Origin: Pipra filicauda
Lineage: Eukaryota > Chordata > Aves > Passeriformes > Pipridae
Length of the DNA: 64,000 nucleotides
Direction of reading: 5' to 3'
Assembly: GCF_003945595.2 (NCBI RefSeq)
Contig: NW_024104998.1
Span: forward strand, 3,343,790 to 3,407,789
Below, piece by piece: positions 29,735 through 43,500 of this stretch (its first letter is position 1; the number at the start of each line of letters is the position of its first letter). The translations under genes were made by a program, and so were the position numbers. The notes under the pieces are model-generated. The model searched no databases. It had not been told where the DNA came from and saw nothing but the letters and a program-made list of their open reading frames with translations.

Positions 29735-32700
29735 GGGGGGGGGGAGTGGGGTGTTTCTCCTGTAATAAGGCATGCTCCACTAATCACCTCGAATCAGCTT
29801 TGTTTTTTGTGTCTGCTGTCCAGGCATGGATGTGCTGTCCAGGCAAGCTGTGACGTGCCAGAGCCGGGGGCAGTGTCCTGTGGTCCAGCACCTGTCTGGG
29901 CCTTCTTTTATGGGTATCTGTCAGAAGCCATGCTGTCCTCCTAGAGAGGCTCCCCTGGAGAAACCATGATGTAAATTGTACCAGCAACAGGGAAATCCCA
30001 AAACAAGCTTGGAAAAAGGGTTTCATAAGTCAATTACCATAATTATTCCCCGTTTGCCTTATTTAGAGCATGAACTTCTCTAGCATCAATTTTCAGTCTT
30101 TAAAATCCTTCTTCATTACGATTCTTTACCTGTTGTCAAATCTTGTTCATCATATAGATAATTAAATGTGCTGAGTGCCTTAGAGCTTCTCTTCACCTAA
30201 GAAACCAGAGTGTTTAGTAGACGAGTTTAGCAGTCCTCCAGCACCTAGAAAGGAGGTCTGCTCCCACCTCAGTCTCTTTCTCCTGTCCTCAGCCAGTCCC
30301 AGCAGCTGTTGAGCTCTTCTGAGGGAGTACTTAACTCATTGCCCCAGCAGAAATGAAATCCACCAAAAAACATTAATGTTTTTCTGCTAATTAGTGAGCC
30401 AAACTAGCAACAAAAAGATCTCTCAAGCACCAGCATGAGCCAAGGGAGTGTGTAGCTGGAAGCAGGAGAAAGGAGGAGGAGGAGGGAGGAGAAATGGAAA
30501 TGAGAGGAAAGGTTGATTCCCTTCATTCTAGCACTAACAGGCTGTTTCATCATTAGAACTGCCTGCACAATCATAAACAGAGATTTTGTTGCAATGTATA
30601 TTTTCCAGTTCTTGGACCAGCATCTTTGGTGAGCACCACAGGAGTGCACAGGATTGGGGTAGCAGCCACAGCAGTGCTGAATACGGAGGATCAGCAACTC
30701 TCTGGCTGCTAAGAAGGCTCCTGTGTCTATATCCAATGATCAGCCAGGCCTGAAACCTTGTATGCCAGTGCCTGAACTCACAGCTACTGAGTCATGCAAC
30801 TACAGATCATTAAATACATATGAAGTGAAATTTTGGGCTTAGGGTATAAGTTCACAAAAATCCTGTGTTACGTGTCTTCTGGGCCAGGAGGGAGGGAGGG
30901 AATCTAGCTCTGGTTTAATAATGATAGATGATTACTGCTTTTGAAGTGCTAAATTTTCTACACAGCCAAAAGACTTTTTTAACATAAGTGCAGTTAAAGG
31001 TTTAAAACTGTATGCTCACACCAAGAGTCTAACCCTTCATCCTGCAATGAGCTCGGTGCGGTGAAGCCCTGTACTCACCCTGGAGAACCGAGAGTACTGT
31101 ACGGTACATGAGGCATGGAAATTGAAGATGTGTGATTGATAGTTTTCCAGGTAGTGCAATTCTGCTGGGTGCCAGCACAGATAACTGAAGGGCAATGTTT
31201 TGATTTGATGTTGCATGCTCTTCTCATTGCAAAGACCTTTCTTCTCTCCAGAAAACTAGGTCATTATTTGCTGTTTTCTGCATTACTTTATCTCTTGTCT
31301 TGGTCTTTCAAGACAACTCACTATTATCCAGGTAGCAGCCTTTGTCAGTGGATGTCAAACCTACACTGTCGAGGCACCCTCCCTGATTTTACCCTCAAGA
31401 CTGTGATGGATGTTCATTTTCTTTATGATGATGTCCTAGCCTAAACACTTGGTTCCATATAGTCTATTATTTTTTGGGCATACTGTGTGTGCACTATTAT
31501 AGATATGTAATCTAAGAACAAGCAAAGTCCAGGTTAAGGGCATCTATTGTTTGAAAGAAGTGGAACAAATGGCCAAGTTATCAGATTTTGCTTGTTGAAA
31601 TTAGAATATCCATGGGCAATAGTATGATAATTTTCCATTGTCAGTGTACTGTTTGTGGGTTTTTTACTGGTCTAGTACCAGCTTTCAAAGAATAATAGAA
31701 ACCACCTACTGATCGGTATCAGTCTCAGCTATTGCGAAATTCTTAATAAATGGTCGTTACCCAAAAATTCGCATTTCTCTTTTGAAGCTGGAAACAGGTT
31801 GCGCTTTTGTTTATTAGGAAGCTCTCCACCCATTCAACAATGAGACATTATCAGTGGTCACTCAAAACATGTACAAACTGTGCAAGATAGCACCCTGTCA
31901 GCAATGGAAACCGAATAATTTTATTAAAGTAGTTCCATACGTGGGGTAGTTATGAAGGAGTTAATGGGTCCTGCCCTAAGCCAGGTGCAAGGAGCGTCCT
32001 GACGTGTTCTTTGTATTTCTAGAATAAACCCACCCCAAACCAGCTTAAGTAACTGTGGTGCTGCATTGCACTGAGCTCTGCTGATATGCCTCTAGACTTT
32101 GTGAAAAAGAATTTTTGGAGTTTGCATATAGAAACAAGAATTTCAGCATAAAATCCTATTATGCAGAAGAAATTAAATTCCAGAAGCTTTGCCCCAGTAA
32201 AGTACTCAATATTAGAAACTGCTGGGTCACTTTGGTTCTGATTCTCTGTTCATATTTTGTTTTGATCTTGCCTTTTAAATGCATTATAACATATTACTTT
32301 CATCGTACCCTCCTCAGCCCACAGGATGGATGGTGCTTACTGAGTGTATGATTTTCCAGTGTTCAGTTGGCAGTTTCATGCCTAATTTCCTGTCTACTAT
32401 TCAAACTCCACTCTAAAGATGGAAATACTAATGTTTTCACCATCTTTTCTAAGTAACACCCTAACGTCTGAGTACTGTGCAAACAATTGTTCATTTATTT
32501 TCTATCATAATTCCTGGGATACAGACAGGGAATTCAGGCAGTTAAGTTGAATATGCGCATAACACATTATTCTGAGCTCTCAGTTCTACAAAATTTTGTC
32601 TCATGTTTGTGAGAATACAGTAGATATTTTGTTAAATCACCACCTTCCTGACTTCACTCAATGTTGTGTGTGCCCAGCATTTCTGCAGATTAGACCTAGA

Positions 32701-33415
32701 GCCTCTGTGAGGCAAATGGAAAATGAGCAAAACACAGGAACCACTTGTGGAGACCCTGGCAAGAGGACTTATTTGTCACTTCAGGAGAGCTCTGTGGCAG
32801 AGGTGAGAACAGCACCCAACTTCATAGCCTGACAGTCCAGGGTGTGAGCAGTAAGACATTCTTCTCTCCTCCTCAGTCATCAGACACCTTCAAACCTTTA
32901 TAACAGGTGAAGCAGAGGCCCTGCAGAAAACACGCTCCTTCATGTAAGACCCTGAGTCAGTCCTAGAAGAGAGGAGACAGAAAAGAGAGCCAAGGAAGGG
33001 GTGGATATGAGCTCTATACAGGTGAGGAGGAGGGAGTGACTGTGCTCTTCCTGTGCCTGATCCACAAGAGATATTTTGCTGGGAAGAACTTAAATAACCT
33101 GAACAGCTCTTTCCTATCTCTGATGTACGTTTCAGTGTTTAAGGATCTATATTCTTTGCCCTCATATCATAAAGACTAGGTAGGCAGAGCAGAAATAAGA
33201 TCTATATTTCACAGTAGCCGTATTTTTTTCTGTTTAATTGTTTCCCCAGGGATTCAATGTTTTTTCCTTTCTCCTGGTATCTCTAAATCAACATTTGATC
33301 CATTTCTTGTTGGATACAGTCTAGTTCAGGTTGTGGTCTCTGATTTAGGTGACATTCTGTGGTCTAGATGAATCATGAAGCCAGATTAAAGAACTACAGA
33401 CAGATCCCTCTACCC
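29545..33415. other. Intergenic, upstream of SDCBP: no gene seen
   Basis: Apart from the T/G tract it contains a 13-bp direct repeat at about 29814 and 29833, and a GGA-rich stretch near 30473-30490. Short open frames here show no recognisable motif and no splice support. Confidence 0.55.
29691..29744 (+). repeat. T43 G11 homopolymer tract
   Basis: An uninterrupted run of 43 T is followed directly by 11 G. The open frames across it (poly-Phe or poly-Lys) are artefacts. The exact length is likely unreliable in sequencing. Confidence 0.9.
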
Positions 33416-33419
33416 TGAA

Positions 33420-34178
33420 AATCAGAATCACGGAATGATCTGCATAGGAAGAGACCTTAAAGATCATATCATTCCAAACCCCTGCAATGGACAAGGACAC
33501 TTTCCACTGGGACAGGTTTCTCAAAGCCGCATCCAACCTGGCCTTGAATATTTTCAGTGATGGGGTATCCGTATCTTCTCTGATTAACTGTTCTACTGCC
33601 TCACTACCCTCACAGTAAAGAATTTCTTCCTCATATGTAATCAAAATTTCTCCTCATTTTGCAGCCATTGCCTCTTGTCCTGTCACTACATGCCCTTGTA
33701 AAAAGCCCCTCACCTGTTCTCTTGTAGGCCCCCTTTAGTTACTGGAAGGCTGCTCTAACATCTTCTCGAAGAAGAAGGGGTTGCTCTTCTCCACGCTGAG
33801 CAACCCCAGCTCTCAGCCTGTTTTCATAGGAGAGGTGCTCCAATCCTCTGATCATTTTTGTGGCTCTCCTCTGGACTTGCTGCAGTGGGTCCACATCTTT
33901 CTTGTGCTGGACACCCCAGATCTGATTGCAGTACTCCAGGTGGGGGTCTTGCAGAGGGAGAGAATCACCTCCCTTGACCTGCTGGCCACACTTCTATTGA
34001 TACAGCCCAGGACACAGTTGGCTTTCTGGGCTGCAAGCGCACATTGCTGGGTCACGTTGAGCTTCATGTTGTGACCAACACGCCCAAATCCTTCTCCTCA
34101 GGGCTGCTCTCAGTCCTTTCTCTGCCCAGCCTGTTTTTGTACTTGGGATTGCCCCGTCCCAGGTGCAAGATCTTACAT
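33420..34178 (-). mobile_element. CR1 LINE fragment, minus orientation (about 760 bp)
   Basis: Antisense CR1 from the terminal-repeat end (AATCAGAATCACGGAATGAT) through GGCCTTGAATATTTTCAGTG, CATAGGAGAGGTGCTCCAAT, GCAGTACTCCAGGTGGGGGT and TTTCTGGGCTGCAAGCGCAC to GGTGCAAGATCTTAC. This is one of the two longest CR1 copies in the window and reaches into the end of the reverse-transcriptase reading frame. Confidence 0.94.
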
Positions 34179-34179
34179 A

Positions 34180-37100
34180 TATGTAAATAAAATAAACCAG
34201 CAGAGCATACCTCTGTTTTTTGCCTTTACTGGGTCAAAATAATACAGTGGAGTCATCTGAATGTGAAAATGAAGAAAGAATTAAGACAGACTGGAGAACC
34301 ACTGCCAAAGAAACTCCACTGGGATTGTCCAGCAAACATCATGATGGCTGCCAGTCAGTTGGTACAGATGGGACGGATACCCTGGTGACTTCTCCTTCAC
34401 ACTTTGCAAGCACAGGGCACAAATGTTTGTGACCAGCACAGCATGGGGAATCATGAGCTCTGATGCCTCAGTGGGAACCTGGCTCTTTGTCTTTAGATGC
34501 CACCAAGGATACATTTGAGCAGACACCAGCCTTTGGGATGAGGTGGTGTGACAGAGGTGGGCACTTCTCTTGCCCTGGCTACTGGGGCTGTAACCTCTGG
34601 CAGAAGAGGAGAAGGAGAGCTAAGGCCAACAGCAACGTCAACCACTTCACCAAGGCTCACTAGTGGCATCTGTTGGAGAATTTTTATGGTACCCTAGAAG
34701 TGAATTAAACACACCTTTGTGATTAAATATAAATAACAAGTTAATTAATTTAATACATTGGGCAGAGTCCCACCTCAATATGCAGTTCTACATGGAATCT
34801 TCAAAGATGTGTCACAAGCAGATTCCTTATATACTTGCACCAGCACCATTCCAAGAGTATTTGCATGGGGCACCTCAGCATGGCTGTGGGTCCACCTCTC
34901 AACCAGCTCTGCTGCCCAGAGCTAGTCCCTGAGCTTGGGTCCCCCAGGATGGCTGCAAGACAAAGCTGAGACTATTTCTTACCTACTCACCAAGGGAAAC
35001 TTCACTCCCTTGGAAGGAGTCTGTTCTGTCTCTGGCATTCCTGCTTCCAGCCAATTTAACCCCTCCTTGCCCTCCATGCCAGATCATTCCTCAGTCACAA
35101 ATTACCACTGCTGAACAGTTATAATTAGAACTTCCCTTTTATGTCTGTGACTACTGTAAGTCTTTAGACCAAGCCAAAAACTTTGGGGCAGACTGTCATG
35201 GGAACTTGAATTGCTGTGGGTGATCAGAAGGCGACTCATCCAAAGGCATGTGTTGGTGTTGGCAGAGTGCCCTTACTTTTCTGGGGAGCTGTCTCCACAC
35301 TGAGTCAGCAAGGCAAATCAGGAGTGGTTTGCCGTAGATCAGGAGTGGTTTTTGGAAGTCTGCCACTGCATTTTTGACCACACCAAACCTGTTTCACTTC
35401 TGAGATCAGTCTTGAGCCATATAGCTACTGGAGCACCAATGTTTGTCTGTTTGTTAAGAAAAGCAATAATTTGTCCCCATTCCTAAACATTCCAGCTGTC
35501 TAAATGCTTGTCTTTTACCTTTTGTTTTGTCTTAATCTTTCTCACCTCCTGTGCTCTGAAACGTCTACTTGTCATCCCTCATTCATCAGTTTTTTCTTCC
35601 TACGTTACCATGGTTTTTTTGTACATTTCTGTTTTCATTTTTGTCTTTCTACTTGTAGTTTGTCTTTTCAACTGCAAAGCAAAGCTGTAAGAGGTATATC
35701 TCTGATCTATGCCTATTTAGGTTAAAAAATAATATAAAAACATATAAAAGGAAATGGGTAAAATCCAATATTACAGCAATTCTGGTAATGGAGAATCAAT
35801 ATTACTTGTTAAACATCTGCACAGAGAGATATTGTTTCAAATTAGCTGTCTGCATTGAGTGGCAATTCAATTATCTCAGGCCAGAAGGCTGATTCACATT
35901 TAAAGGCAGTAGGTTGTGCTTTGGACAGCTTGTTTATGTAGTCCCATATTCATCTCTTTTTAATCTAATCTGGACAGTTGAGCAGCCTCACACTTTGAAG
36001 TTGGTTTCATATTATGTTTGTTACACTACTATGCCTTATTTTTCCTTTCTTCTGCATAATGAAGACTTTATTCACTACCACCATTCCCTTTTGCCAAAAA
36101 AGAAAAAAAAAAAAGAAAAATGCTTTGGCTGCATAGAAATATGATCATGAAGAGGAATGTATTGCAGAAAAGAATTGAAGCGATGACTGGCAGACTTCTG
36201 CTGCAATATAAAAAGGTACTCAGTCTTCAATTCTTCACTTCTATCATCCAATAAATATTGTATTATAAAAAGTAAAACATAGAGATAGGAAAAAATAATA
36301 TTTCAGTAAATCTAGGAGTAGAAGGATGTGTACTTTCCCTTGGAAGAGTAAAATGTAGCTCAGTCGCATAGCTGTGTGCCCCACACTTCATCTAATTCTT
36401 TGCATTTTGCACAGTCCAGTGAACCTCAGATCTACATTAAAAGACATATTTATATATAGCTGTTCTTGGCAAAATTTCCCATACCTAGGCAATAGGCTAG
36501 CAGCAATCCACCAGGGGTGCTCTTGGAGAATGATCCCTGTGTTCATGTACAGATCTAAGAGAAAAGTGAAAGGATTCTGAAACCACAGAAAAACTCTATG
36601 AGGAAAGCAGTAGTGATAACCCCCAGTATTCATTTTCAGGCTACAGATCCTTTCCAGCTAGCTCCATTGTTAATCCAACTTCTCCATTTCCCCTAAGGAT
36701 CTGGAGACTTCTCCAGTCCCCAAGTGGCCACAACAGACACTGAAATCACCAAGGGAAGTCACTGGTGGTTTCCAACTGCTGGTTACCTGTTGGCTTCTGC
36801 CTCCCCTTAGATCTGCAGTGGCCATAGCTGGAAGAAAGAGTCCCTACTGTGACTACAGGTGCCAAGGTGGTTCACAGCCAGAATGGCATCCTGCCAGTAA
36901 GGTGATGGACCTTTTTATTTCCTTTCATACTGGAGTGATGGAGGATGCCACTGCACAGGGTGATCACTTCAGTAGCAAAAGGAACACATAGCCAGCCCCC
37001 CAGCAACCTGATGTGAGTTTTGCTGAAGCTGCACAGGCTGCAGGACTAGAAGGACACCAGCACTAGCACAGAGAAGATGGAATTAGCTGTAAACAACAGA

Positions 37101-38050
37101 GTGGCTCTGAAGGTGCCATCCTTTTCACAGAATGGGTACTGGTGTCACTGGCTATTTTTAATATTTTCTAATTTGCCTGCCTAGTTACTAACTGACCATT
37201 CAAGACTGTACATTCTCCTATTACATTGCCAAAGCCTTGCAGCTATCTTCCAATCTGTTGAAGCTAAAACTGGATTTATTTCATCTAGATGGGTGGCTTG
37301 GATGGGAGAACAGCAAAACAACCCTTCTTTTATACTGTCCTTTGGTCTCCATTTAAGATGCCTGCTAAACCAACAGCCAAGGTATCTGTGAAAGCATTTG
37401 GTGCTTTCTTGGTGGTGGTTGAGCCTCTGCTGATTTGGAGCCTTTGTTTCTGACTTGCTTGGCAAGCATTATATTTTTTCTGTGACAATCATGAAATAAA
37501 GATGTCCAGAAAGACACATACAATGTATCTTACTTGGATGTATATGTAGATAGAGGAAAGGTCTTCTGTATCTTTTCAGAAATAAACTTGGGCCTACATA
37601 TTTTAGAATTTTAGTTTCGATCAGAATGGCAAAGCAAACCTTCCAAATGTCCCCTCTTACAATGCTTTGGTTTGCATTTGGTGAGGCAGACTAGGACTTC
37701 ACAAAGTGCCTTTTTTGATTTTAGATAAATGTAAACTTTTGCAATACAGGAGGACATCTAATCTATTCTCCTGGTGACATTCAGTCCATTGGGCCAGAGA
37801 GATAGTGTGAAGACAAGAAAAAAAAAAAAAAGAGCCGACATCAAGTCTTCGGCACCATTCAGTTTTACGTATCCACTCCTATTGTCTCATGCCATTTGCT
37901 ACTGCTGACTTAGACTTGGATGTATAGGGGCCTTCCAACACCTGAATTCTCCTTAGATTCTCAGTGGAGACATAAAGTGAATTGTGAGTATGATGAAGGA
38001 GGGGACATAAATTAATTGCTACACCTAATGGGTGCCCAACTCAGGCAGAT
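34180..38050. other. Intergenic: no gene seen
   Basis: No gene or certain repeat. Sequence at 34670-35130 has a composition reminiscent of an old LTR but I cannot place it in a family. There is a 14-bp direct repeat (ATCAGGAGTGGTTT) at about 35317 and 35338, and an A-rich tract near 36100-36120. Confidence 0.5.
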
Positions 38051-38054
38051 GAAT

Positions 38055-38362
38055 CATATGATCATTAAATGGTTTGGGCTGGAAAGGACCTTGAAGATCA
38101 TCTAATTCCATCCCCCCTACCATGGGCACAGATACTTTCCACTAGGTTCAAAGCTCCATCCAGCCTGATCTTGAACACCTCCAGGGATGGGGAGTCCACA
38201 GCCTCTCTGGGCAACCTGTTCCAGTGTCTCACCACCCTCACAGTAAAGAATTTTTTCCTTGTATCTAATCCAAACCTATTCTTCTCCAGAGTAAGGCCAT
38301 TCTCCTTTGTTCCTCTCCAGTATTCCTGTAAGCCCCATTTACGTATTGGAAGGCTGATAGCA
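38055..38362 (-). mobile_element. CR1 LINE fragment, minus orientation
   Basis: The + strand reads GGTTTGGGCTGGAAAGGACC, TTGAAGATCATCTAATTCCA, TCCAGCCTGATCTTGAACAC, CTCCAGGGATGGGGAGTCCA and TGTTCCAGTGTCTCACCACC, antisense to a CR1 3' end. It stops near GGAAGGCTGATAG, just before a T-rich hairpin. Confidence 0.92.
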
Positions 38363-38376
38363 AATTTTATTTATTT

Positions 38377-38406
38377 TTTTTTTTGTCACGAAAGTGACAA
38401 AAAAAA
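38377..38406. repeat. Perfect 13-bp inverted repeat with GAAA loop
   Basis: Eight T plus GTCAC, loop GAAA, then GTGAC plus eight A. It is followed by a purine-rich tract to about 38470. See the findings for interpretation. Confidence 0.85.
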
Positions 38407-38409
38407 GAA

Positions 38410-41400
38410 GATAGAAAGGAAGAAAAAAGAAAGAAAAAGCATCAGCAGAAGAAAAACAAAGGCAAGAAAAGCGGGGCAGAAGGTGCTGTTACATTCCCTG
38501 CTCCATCTGCTGGAGCAGCCCAGAACTGTTTATCATGTTTGCCCAGACAATTATACTGCAGTAATCTTCTACTGTCTTATTACCTAACTACCTTTTTCCA
38601 AATAATTGTTTAGTAGAAGTGAGCTGTAACATTTCTGTAATCATGTCTGAGATCTGATTTCTCCCTGTTCAGTGTTTTGAGCACCTGCAATTAGGCATCT
38701 AGGTGTAATAAAATAATATGGAAGCTTCTGTTTTGTTATCAGATGATATGATCCAACTCTGGAGTTGTAAAAAGGAAAGAAAAATTTTCTTTCAGAAGAT
38801 GCAGTTTACTACACTGTGTGAGGGTTAATAACTCCTCATGATTTATTTTACAGCCGTTTACTTTCCTTGCTTGGGTTCCCATCTCAGTTCTCTTTTGTCT
38901 CCACTTTCGTAAGTGCTCTCTTTACAGTTTCTTTTCTGTGATACTTGGAAAAAACTTTCATAAATCTTAATATTCTTAATTGTTAGCAGCAACCATAAGT
39001 TTAATAGTTCCCTTTTCTACAATTTTAAGGAAACCTGTCATACCAGAATGCAACATATCATTAAAATGCTCTCATTCAAAAAAAGGATGGTATTTGTTGT
39101 CAAGATTTAGTTTCTAATGCTTGATATTAAAGGGAAGATAGTGGCATTGTAAATTCCAGGTTTGATAGAAACCAAATTTTTAATTGACATTCCTAAAGAA
39201 CAAAGAAAATCCTAGACAGAAAATTAAATTATATGCTGTAAGCAAGCCAAGTACATATATTTGATATATGAGTACATTCAGAGGATACTCTGAGATAAAT
39301 AGAGAAATATTAACTTGGTCATTAGAGGAAACATCTGTCCATACTATTATTTAAATGCTACGGGGCAATTGTCCTGAAACAGGATGCAAATAAACCCAGT
39401 TCTCAAGCATGTCCAACTTTATAGCCCATCAATGTTGATTATCCTAATGTAAATACAAGACACTGTATATTCAGAATGCTTCATCATGAAAAAAATGGCA
39501 GGGTCAAATATGTCACAATTATATCAGATTCACAAAAGAGTTGTATCTCTACAGTCTACAGATAAATAAATAAATAAAATGATAATATTAATCATCATCA
39601 TTGTCATCATCATCATGCTTTTTAAAGAAAGGAATATGAGCACACTATTTTCCTGGAGCCAGATGACTCGCAAATTCTGCAGACAGCAGAGTATAACTTC
39701 AGCAAAATCTACCCTTTCAACAACCATGACATTTGGTGAAACAGAGCTGTAGAGTGATACAAGAGTAGCATGAATTTATTTTAGATTGTGTAGGTAATTA
39801 AATAATCAAACTGATTGGCATTATTCTCTACAGTCTAAAATTTTACTCATATTCTTTTAGATACCCTGTTATTATTTAGGTATACAAGGCTTCCACCTAT
39901 TCCATTGACCCAGGAAAACCAGGGAAAAGGTGAATCCAGCTAGGTATCTGTAGGATTACTTTTGGAATTCCAGTATTTCTGGGGAAGATACAACATTTCT
40001 GGCATGAGCACTTGGTAACAGCAGGTGGTTTATGAATGCAGGCTGGTGCTGTGGTTGGAGGTCAGGTCTTTTGATCCTAGTGGACACAGCAGCCGGCATT
40101 CTCTCCACTATTCCTGGAGCACCACTGATGCTTTCCAGTTTGTAGATATATGGTGTCTGTGTCAAGTCAACAGTGATGCTGTACAAGGACCTTCAATTTC
40201 TGGGCTGTCCCAGCAGTACAGAATCCTGTGTGGTGGCAGCCATCATTCCTCTCTAAAAATAGATGTATCTGTAGAAGAGTAAAGCTGTAACTCTCTTGAA
40301 TGCAACATTTGCAGTGACCCCAGAAAACTGGGCCCTCGGAACTTCAGTGGTCTTAGCCAGCATAACTCCATATCTTCATAAAAGCAATTCTTGTACATAA
40401 ATATAAAGAAAAATACACAGGCACATAGAATAAATGCCATTTTTGTTGCATAGAAACAAGAAATAAATATTGACTCTCAGAGTTCAATGACTGCCATAGA
40501 ACAAAACACACAAGTGCCGCACAAGGGGGTTTACCAGTAGGTGGTGACATATAATTTTTATTGGTTATTTTCTGGCTGTAAAAAGTTCTGAGCTACGAGC
40601 GGCTACACTGTGCAACTTCTTGTTTAGGATTTGCTTTCATATTCCTGCACCTTTCTGAGATCTCTTTTACACATTTCACAGCTGCAGAAATGTTTCACAG
40701 CTGAAATTGCATCTCCTGGCTGTAGCACGTCAGCCTGATCCTCTTCTGTGAACTGGAGGGCTGACTTCCCTCTGCTGAGCAAAATGGGATTTTCTGTGGT
40801 TTCATGCAAGAGAAAAAAAGTCAATCTTTAGAGCATGTACCTCCTATTTACTTCCAGTGAATAAACAAGTTTTATAATTAGCTGTGTGGAAATCTGCTAT
40901 TTACTACCAAATGTAATCAGCAGCCTCTCCTAACTCCATCACACCCTTCTGCGCACCAGTGCTCCTGAGTTATGAAGCCATTAGTAGCCCTGGAAAAAAA
41001 TTATTCACCTCAGCTTGCCCTATCTATTTTTTTCTATTAATTTAAATACCTTGTGGGTCATGACTAATGAAAGCCATATAGCTACAATATATGGCATAAA
41101 GCTGGGGTCTGGATGGTTAGCGAGTTGTTTTGGAGCAGCAAGACGAAGCAGGACTGAAGGCTTCAGGAATCACCATAAAAATGAGCTGGGCCTGTTTGTT
41201 TTATGGGAATACTATTGGCTCCATTGGGACCATCTGGAGCAGAGGGGATAGATAAGAGTGCTCCTGCCAGCCTCTGCCCACAGCCAGTGGGTGTATCTGG
41301 ATGAAAAGTGTCTTGGTGTCCTTTGAGGAAGAGTGGTGTGGTGTAATTGTGCATCAATCTTGACACAGTTCATGGCCCTGAAGACACAAGCAGAGCTCTG

Positions 41401-43500
41401 TAGCTGCTGACTTTGCAGCCAGTGTGGGCAGCCAGTCTGGGGTAGAAGCAGGTGCTAAATGCACCATACTGAGAAAACAGTCAGCACGCTCTTTTGCCTG
41501 CATCCATGTGCTGTTGAGCTGCTCTTTTTGGACTGTTATTAGCTCAGTGTACACAAAGGCTTATCTGAAAGGTCTAATTACAGTTGTTAAAAGGTTCTGC
41601 ATTTTCAAACTACCATCTTAATGCATTGCTGAGTTCTTGAGGGATAAACACCCATATTCAAACCTGCAGTAGCAAAGGCTTATACATTCAAAGATTTGTA
41701 GTACTTTATTCCTCAAACCGCAACAGTGTCATTGGCCTGAGTCTTGAGCCCAAGTCGTGCCAGTTCTTTGCATTAAAATTCATCTTACCATTTATACCAG
41801 GAGCCTTCTTCATGAAGCCAAGGCAAAACAAGTTCAGTATGTTTTTTCTGACTGTATCCATAACTCCTGTGAGTCACCCTCTTGGGTAGTGGCAAGAGAG
41901 CCAAGCTCACACATAACATACAATGTGCTGCAGAAAATAGAGTGTTTGTCAATCAGTGGGACCACATAGTGCCTTCAAGCCCTGCTGTGCAGATTGGTGG
42001 CAACTGTCTGAGTTTTGGCAGTGGGAAATGGGACCCAGTGTCCATCCAGATGTTGTATGTCTGCCTGAAGTTGAAAAACACCAAAATACCACACCCAGAA
42101 CATCAGGGCACTCTACTGGCACTGCTGAAAAATCAGGAAGGTCTAATGCCCACTAGTATAAATGAAAGGAGATTCATACTGAGAAGGTATCTATGGCAGA
42201 CAACACTCTTGCTTGACTTTATCACAAGAACACATATCACAGGCTGCAGCCAACTATAGTACTGGCTGGCTTTGGGTTGTAGATTGGCCTATTTAAGACT
42301 TCCCTGAGAGAAAAAGCAATTGTTTCAGGTAGGCTGCCAAGCAGCTCCTGTGCTCTGCCTACTGGTTATACTTCTAGTACTATTATATATGTACAAAGCA
42401 GAAAGTGAAAGAAGGCGGGCACCTTAGAGAAGTTACTGCTGCTGTTTGCTGGCAACAGGATGCCGTTTATAAATTATGTTACCATCACATTGCAGTGCAA
42501 CAACCTAAAGCATGGAAGGAAAAGGCAAGCGTGCCTGACAGCTCTACCAAACACAGCACAGGATAGTGTGAGGAGCCACAGGCAAGTGTTGCTGGTTAAA
42601 TGTTATTCCTGTATGTTGAACACAAAACTGACAGTAGCTTCTGATTTTCTTGTTCAGTGTTGTTTGTACATAAAAAAGGCCAAAATCTACACATGCAAAA
42701 AGAATTAGACACAAATAGGATAAAATTATTATGCTTGTTTAGGATGAGGAAGTCATAGGATAAAGTCAAAGATGACACCCAGAACTGAAATTTTCCATAA
42801 CAGAAACAAGCAAGGAATGGGAAAGCAAGGTTTTTATAAAGCAATTATGTAATAACAAACTAAATTCAGCTGATGAAAAAGAATTTTTCATAGGAAAATA
42901 AAAGAAACATCCGTGCTTAAAGGAAAATGTGGTAGGACTGGATCTTGAGCTTACACAGCTCAAAAGGAGTTTTACATCTTTTAGATTAAGTGAGGGCAAA
43001 CCTCAGTGCTGCAAAAAGGGATTATTTCTTCAGTATAGCAACTTTAAAATTGCCTCAAATGTGATGGCATATGCACAATTACCCCATGCCTGCCTTGGTT
43101 TGAAGCCAGGACAATATTCCCATCTGCCAGATTTGCATGTCAGTGCCTTCAGTGTAGTGTTCAATTGCAACAGCAAAAAGTCCAAATCTTCACTGTTTTA
43201 TCACAGCTGTAGGGACACCAACAAAAAGTGGTACAAAAGTGAGCCTGAAAAACCCTTTGGTTTTCTCTTAGAAACATAGTAGATGCTGGATGACTAATGA
43301 AACATCACTATACCTGAGCTGCCTCCTTGATGGCTTGATGCCAGGTGCTAGGAGCAAGCCAAAGCTTGAACTCTCACGAGTCAACAACAGAAAGGGGAAC
43401 AGGTTTAATGGGAAAATAAAAGGTGATCCAAGGACAATAAAAAAAACCCCAAACTAGTGTGGTTGTTGAATCCTACTTTTTTCTCTCTTGTGCTGCATTA
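38410..43500. other. Intergenic, upstream of CYP7A1: no gene seen
   Basis: Mostly unique-looking AT-rich sequence with the microsatellite at 39560. Frames of 60-125 residues occur, but none shows a domain, codon bias or splice context I recognise. Distal CYP7A1 enhancers could lie here and would not be visible by eye. Confidence 0.5.
39560..39617. repeat. Compound (AAAT)n / (ATC)n microsatellite
   Basis: An AAAT-type run (about four units) is followed by AT-rich sequence and interrupted ATC repeats: TCATCATCATTGTCATCATC. Confidence 0.8.

Noticed and set aside
29527..29944. Frames with poly-Phe or poly-Lys around the T43 G11 run
   Set aside because: They are produced only by the homopolymer.
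31136..31444. 102-codon hydrophobic frame in the gap upstream of SDCBP
   Set aside because: Hydrophobic translations are common from T-rich DNA. No signal peptide logic, neighbours or homology support a gene.
34670..35130. Possible old LTR
   Set aside because: The composition is suggestive, but I could not match edges or landmarks to a known family. A repeat-library search is needed to decide.
38069..38587. 172-codon plus-strand frame
   Set aside because: It crosses antisense CR1 sequence and the T-rich hairpin and shows no protein similarity I recognise.
41882..42259. 125-codon frame upstream of CYP7A1
   Set aside because: No domain, and another overlapping frame is nearly as open. It is consistent with chance.
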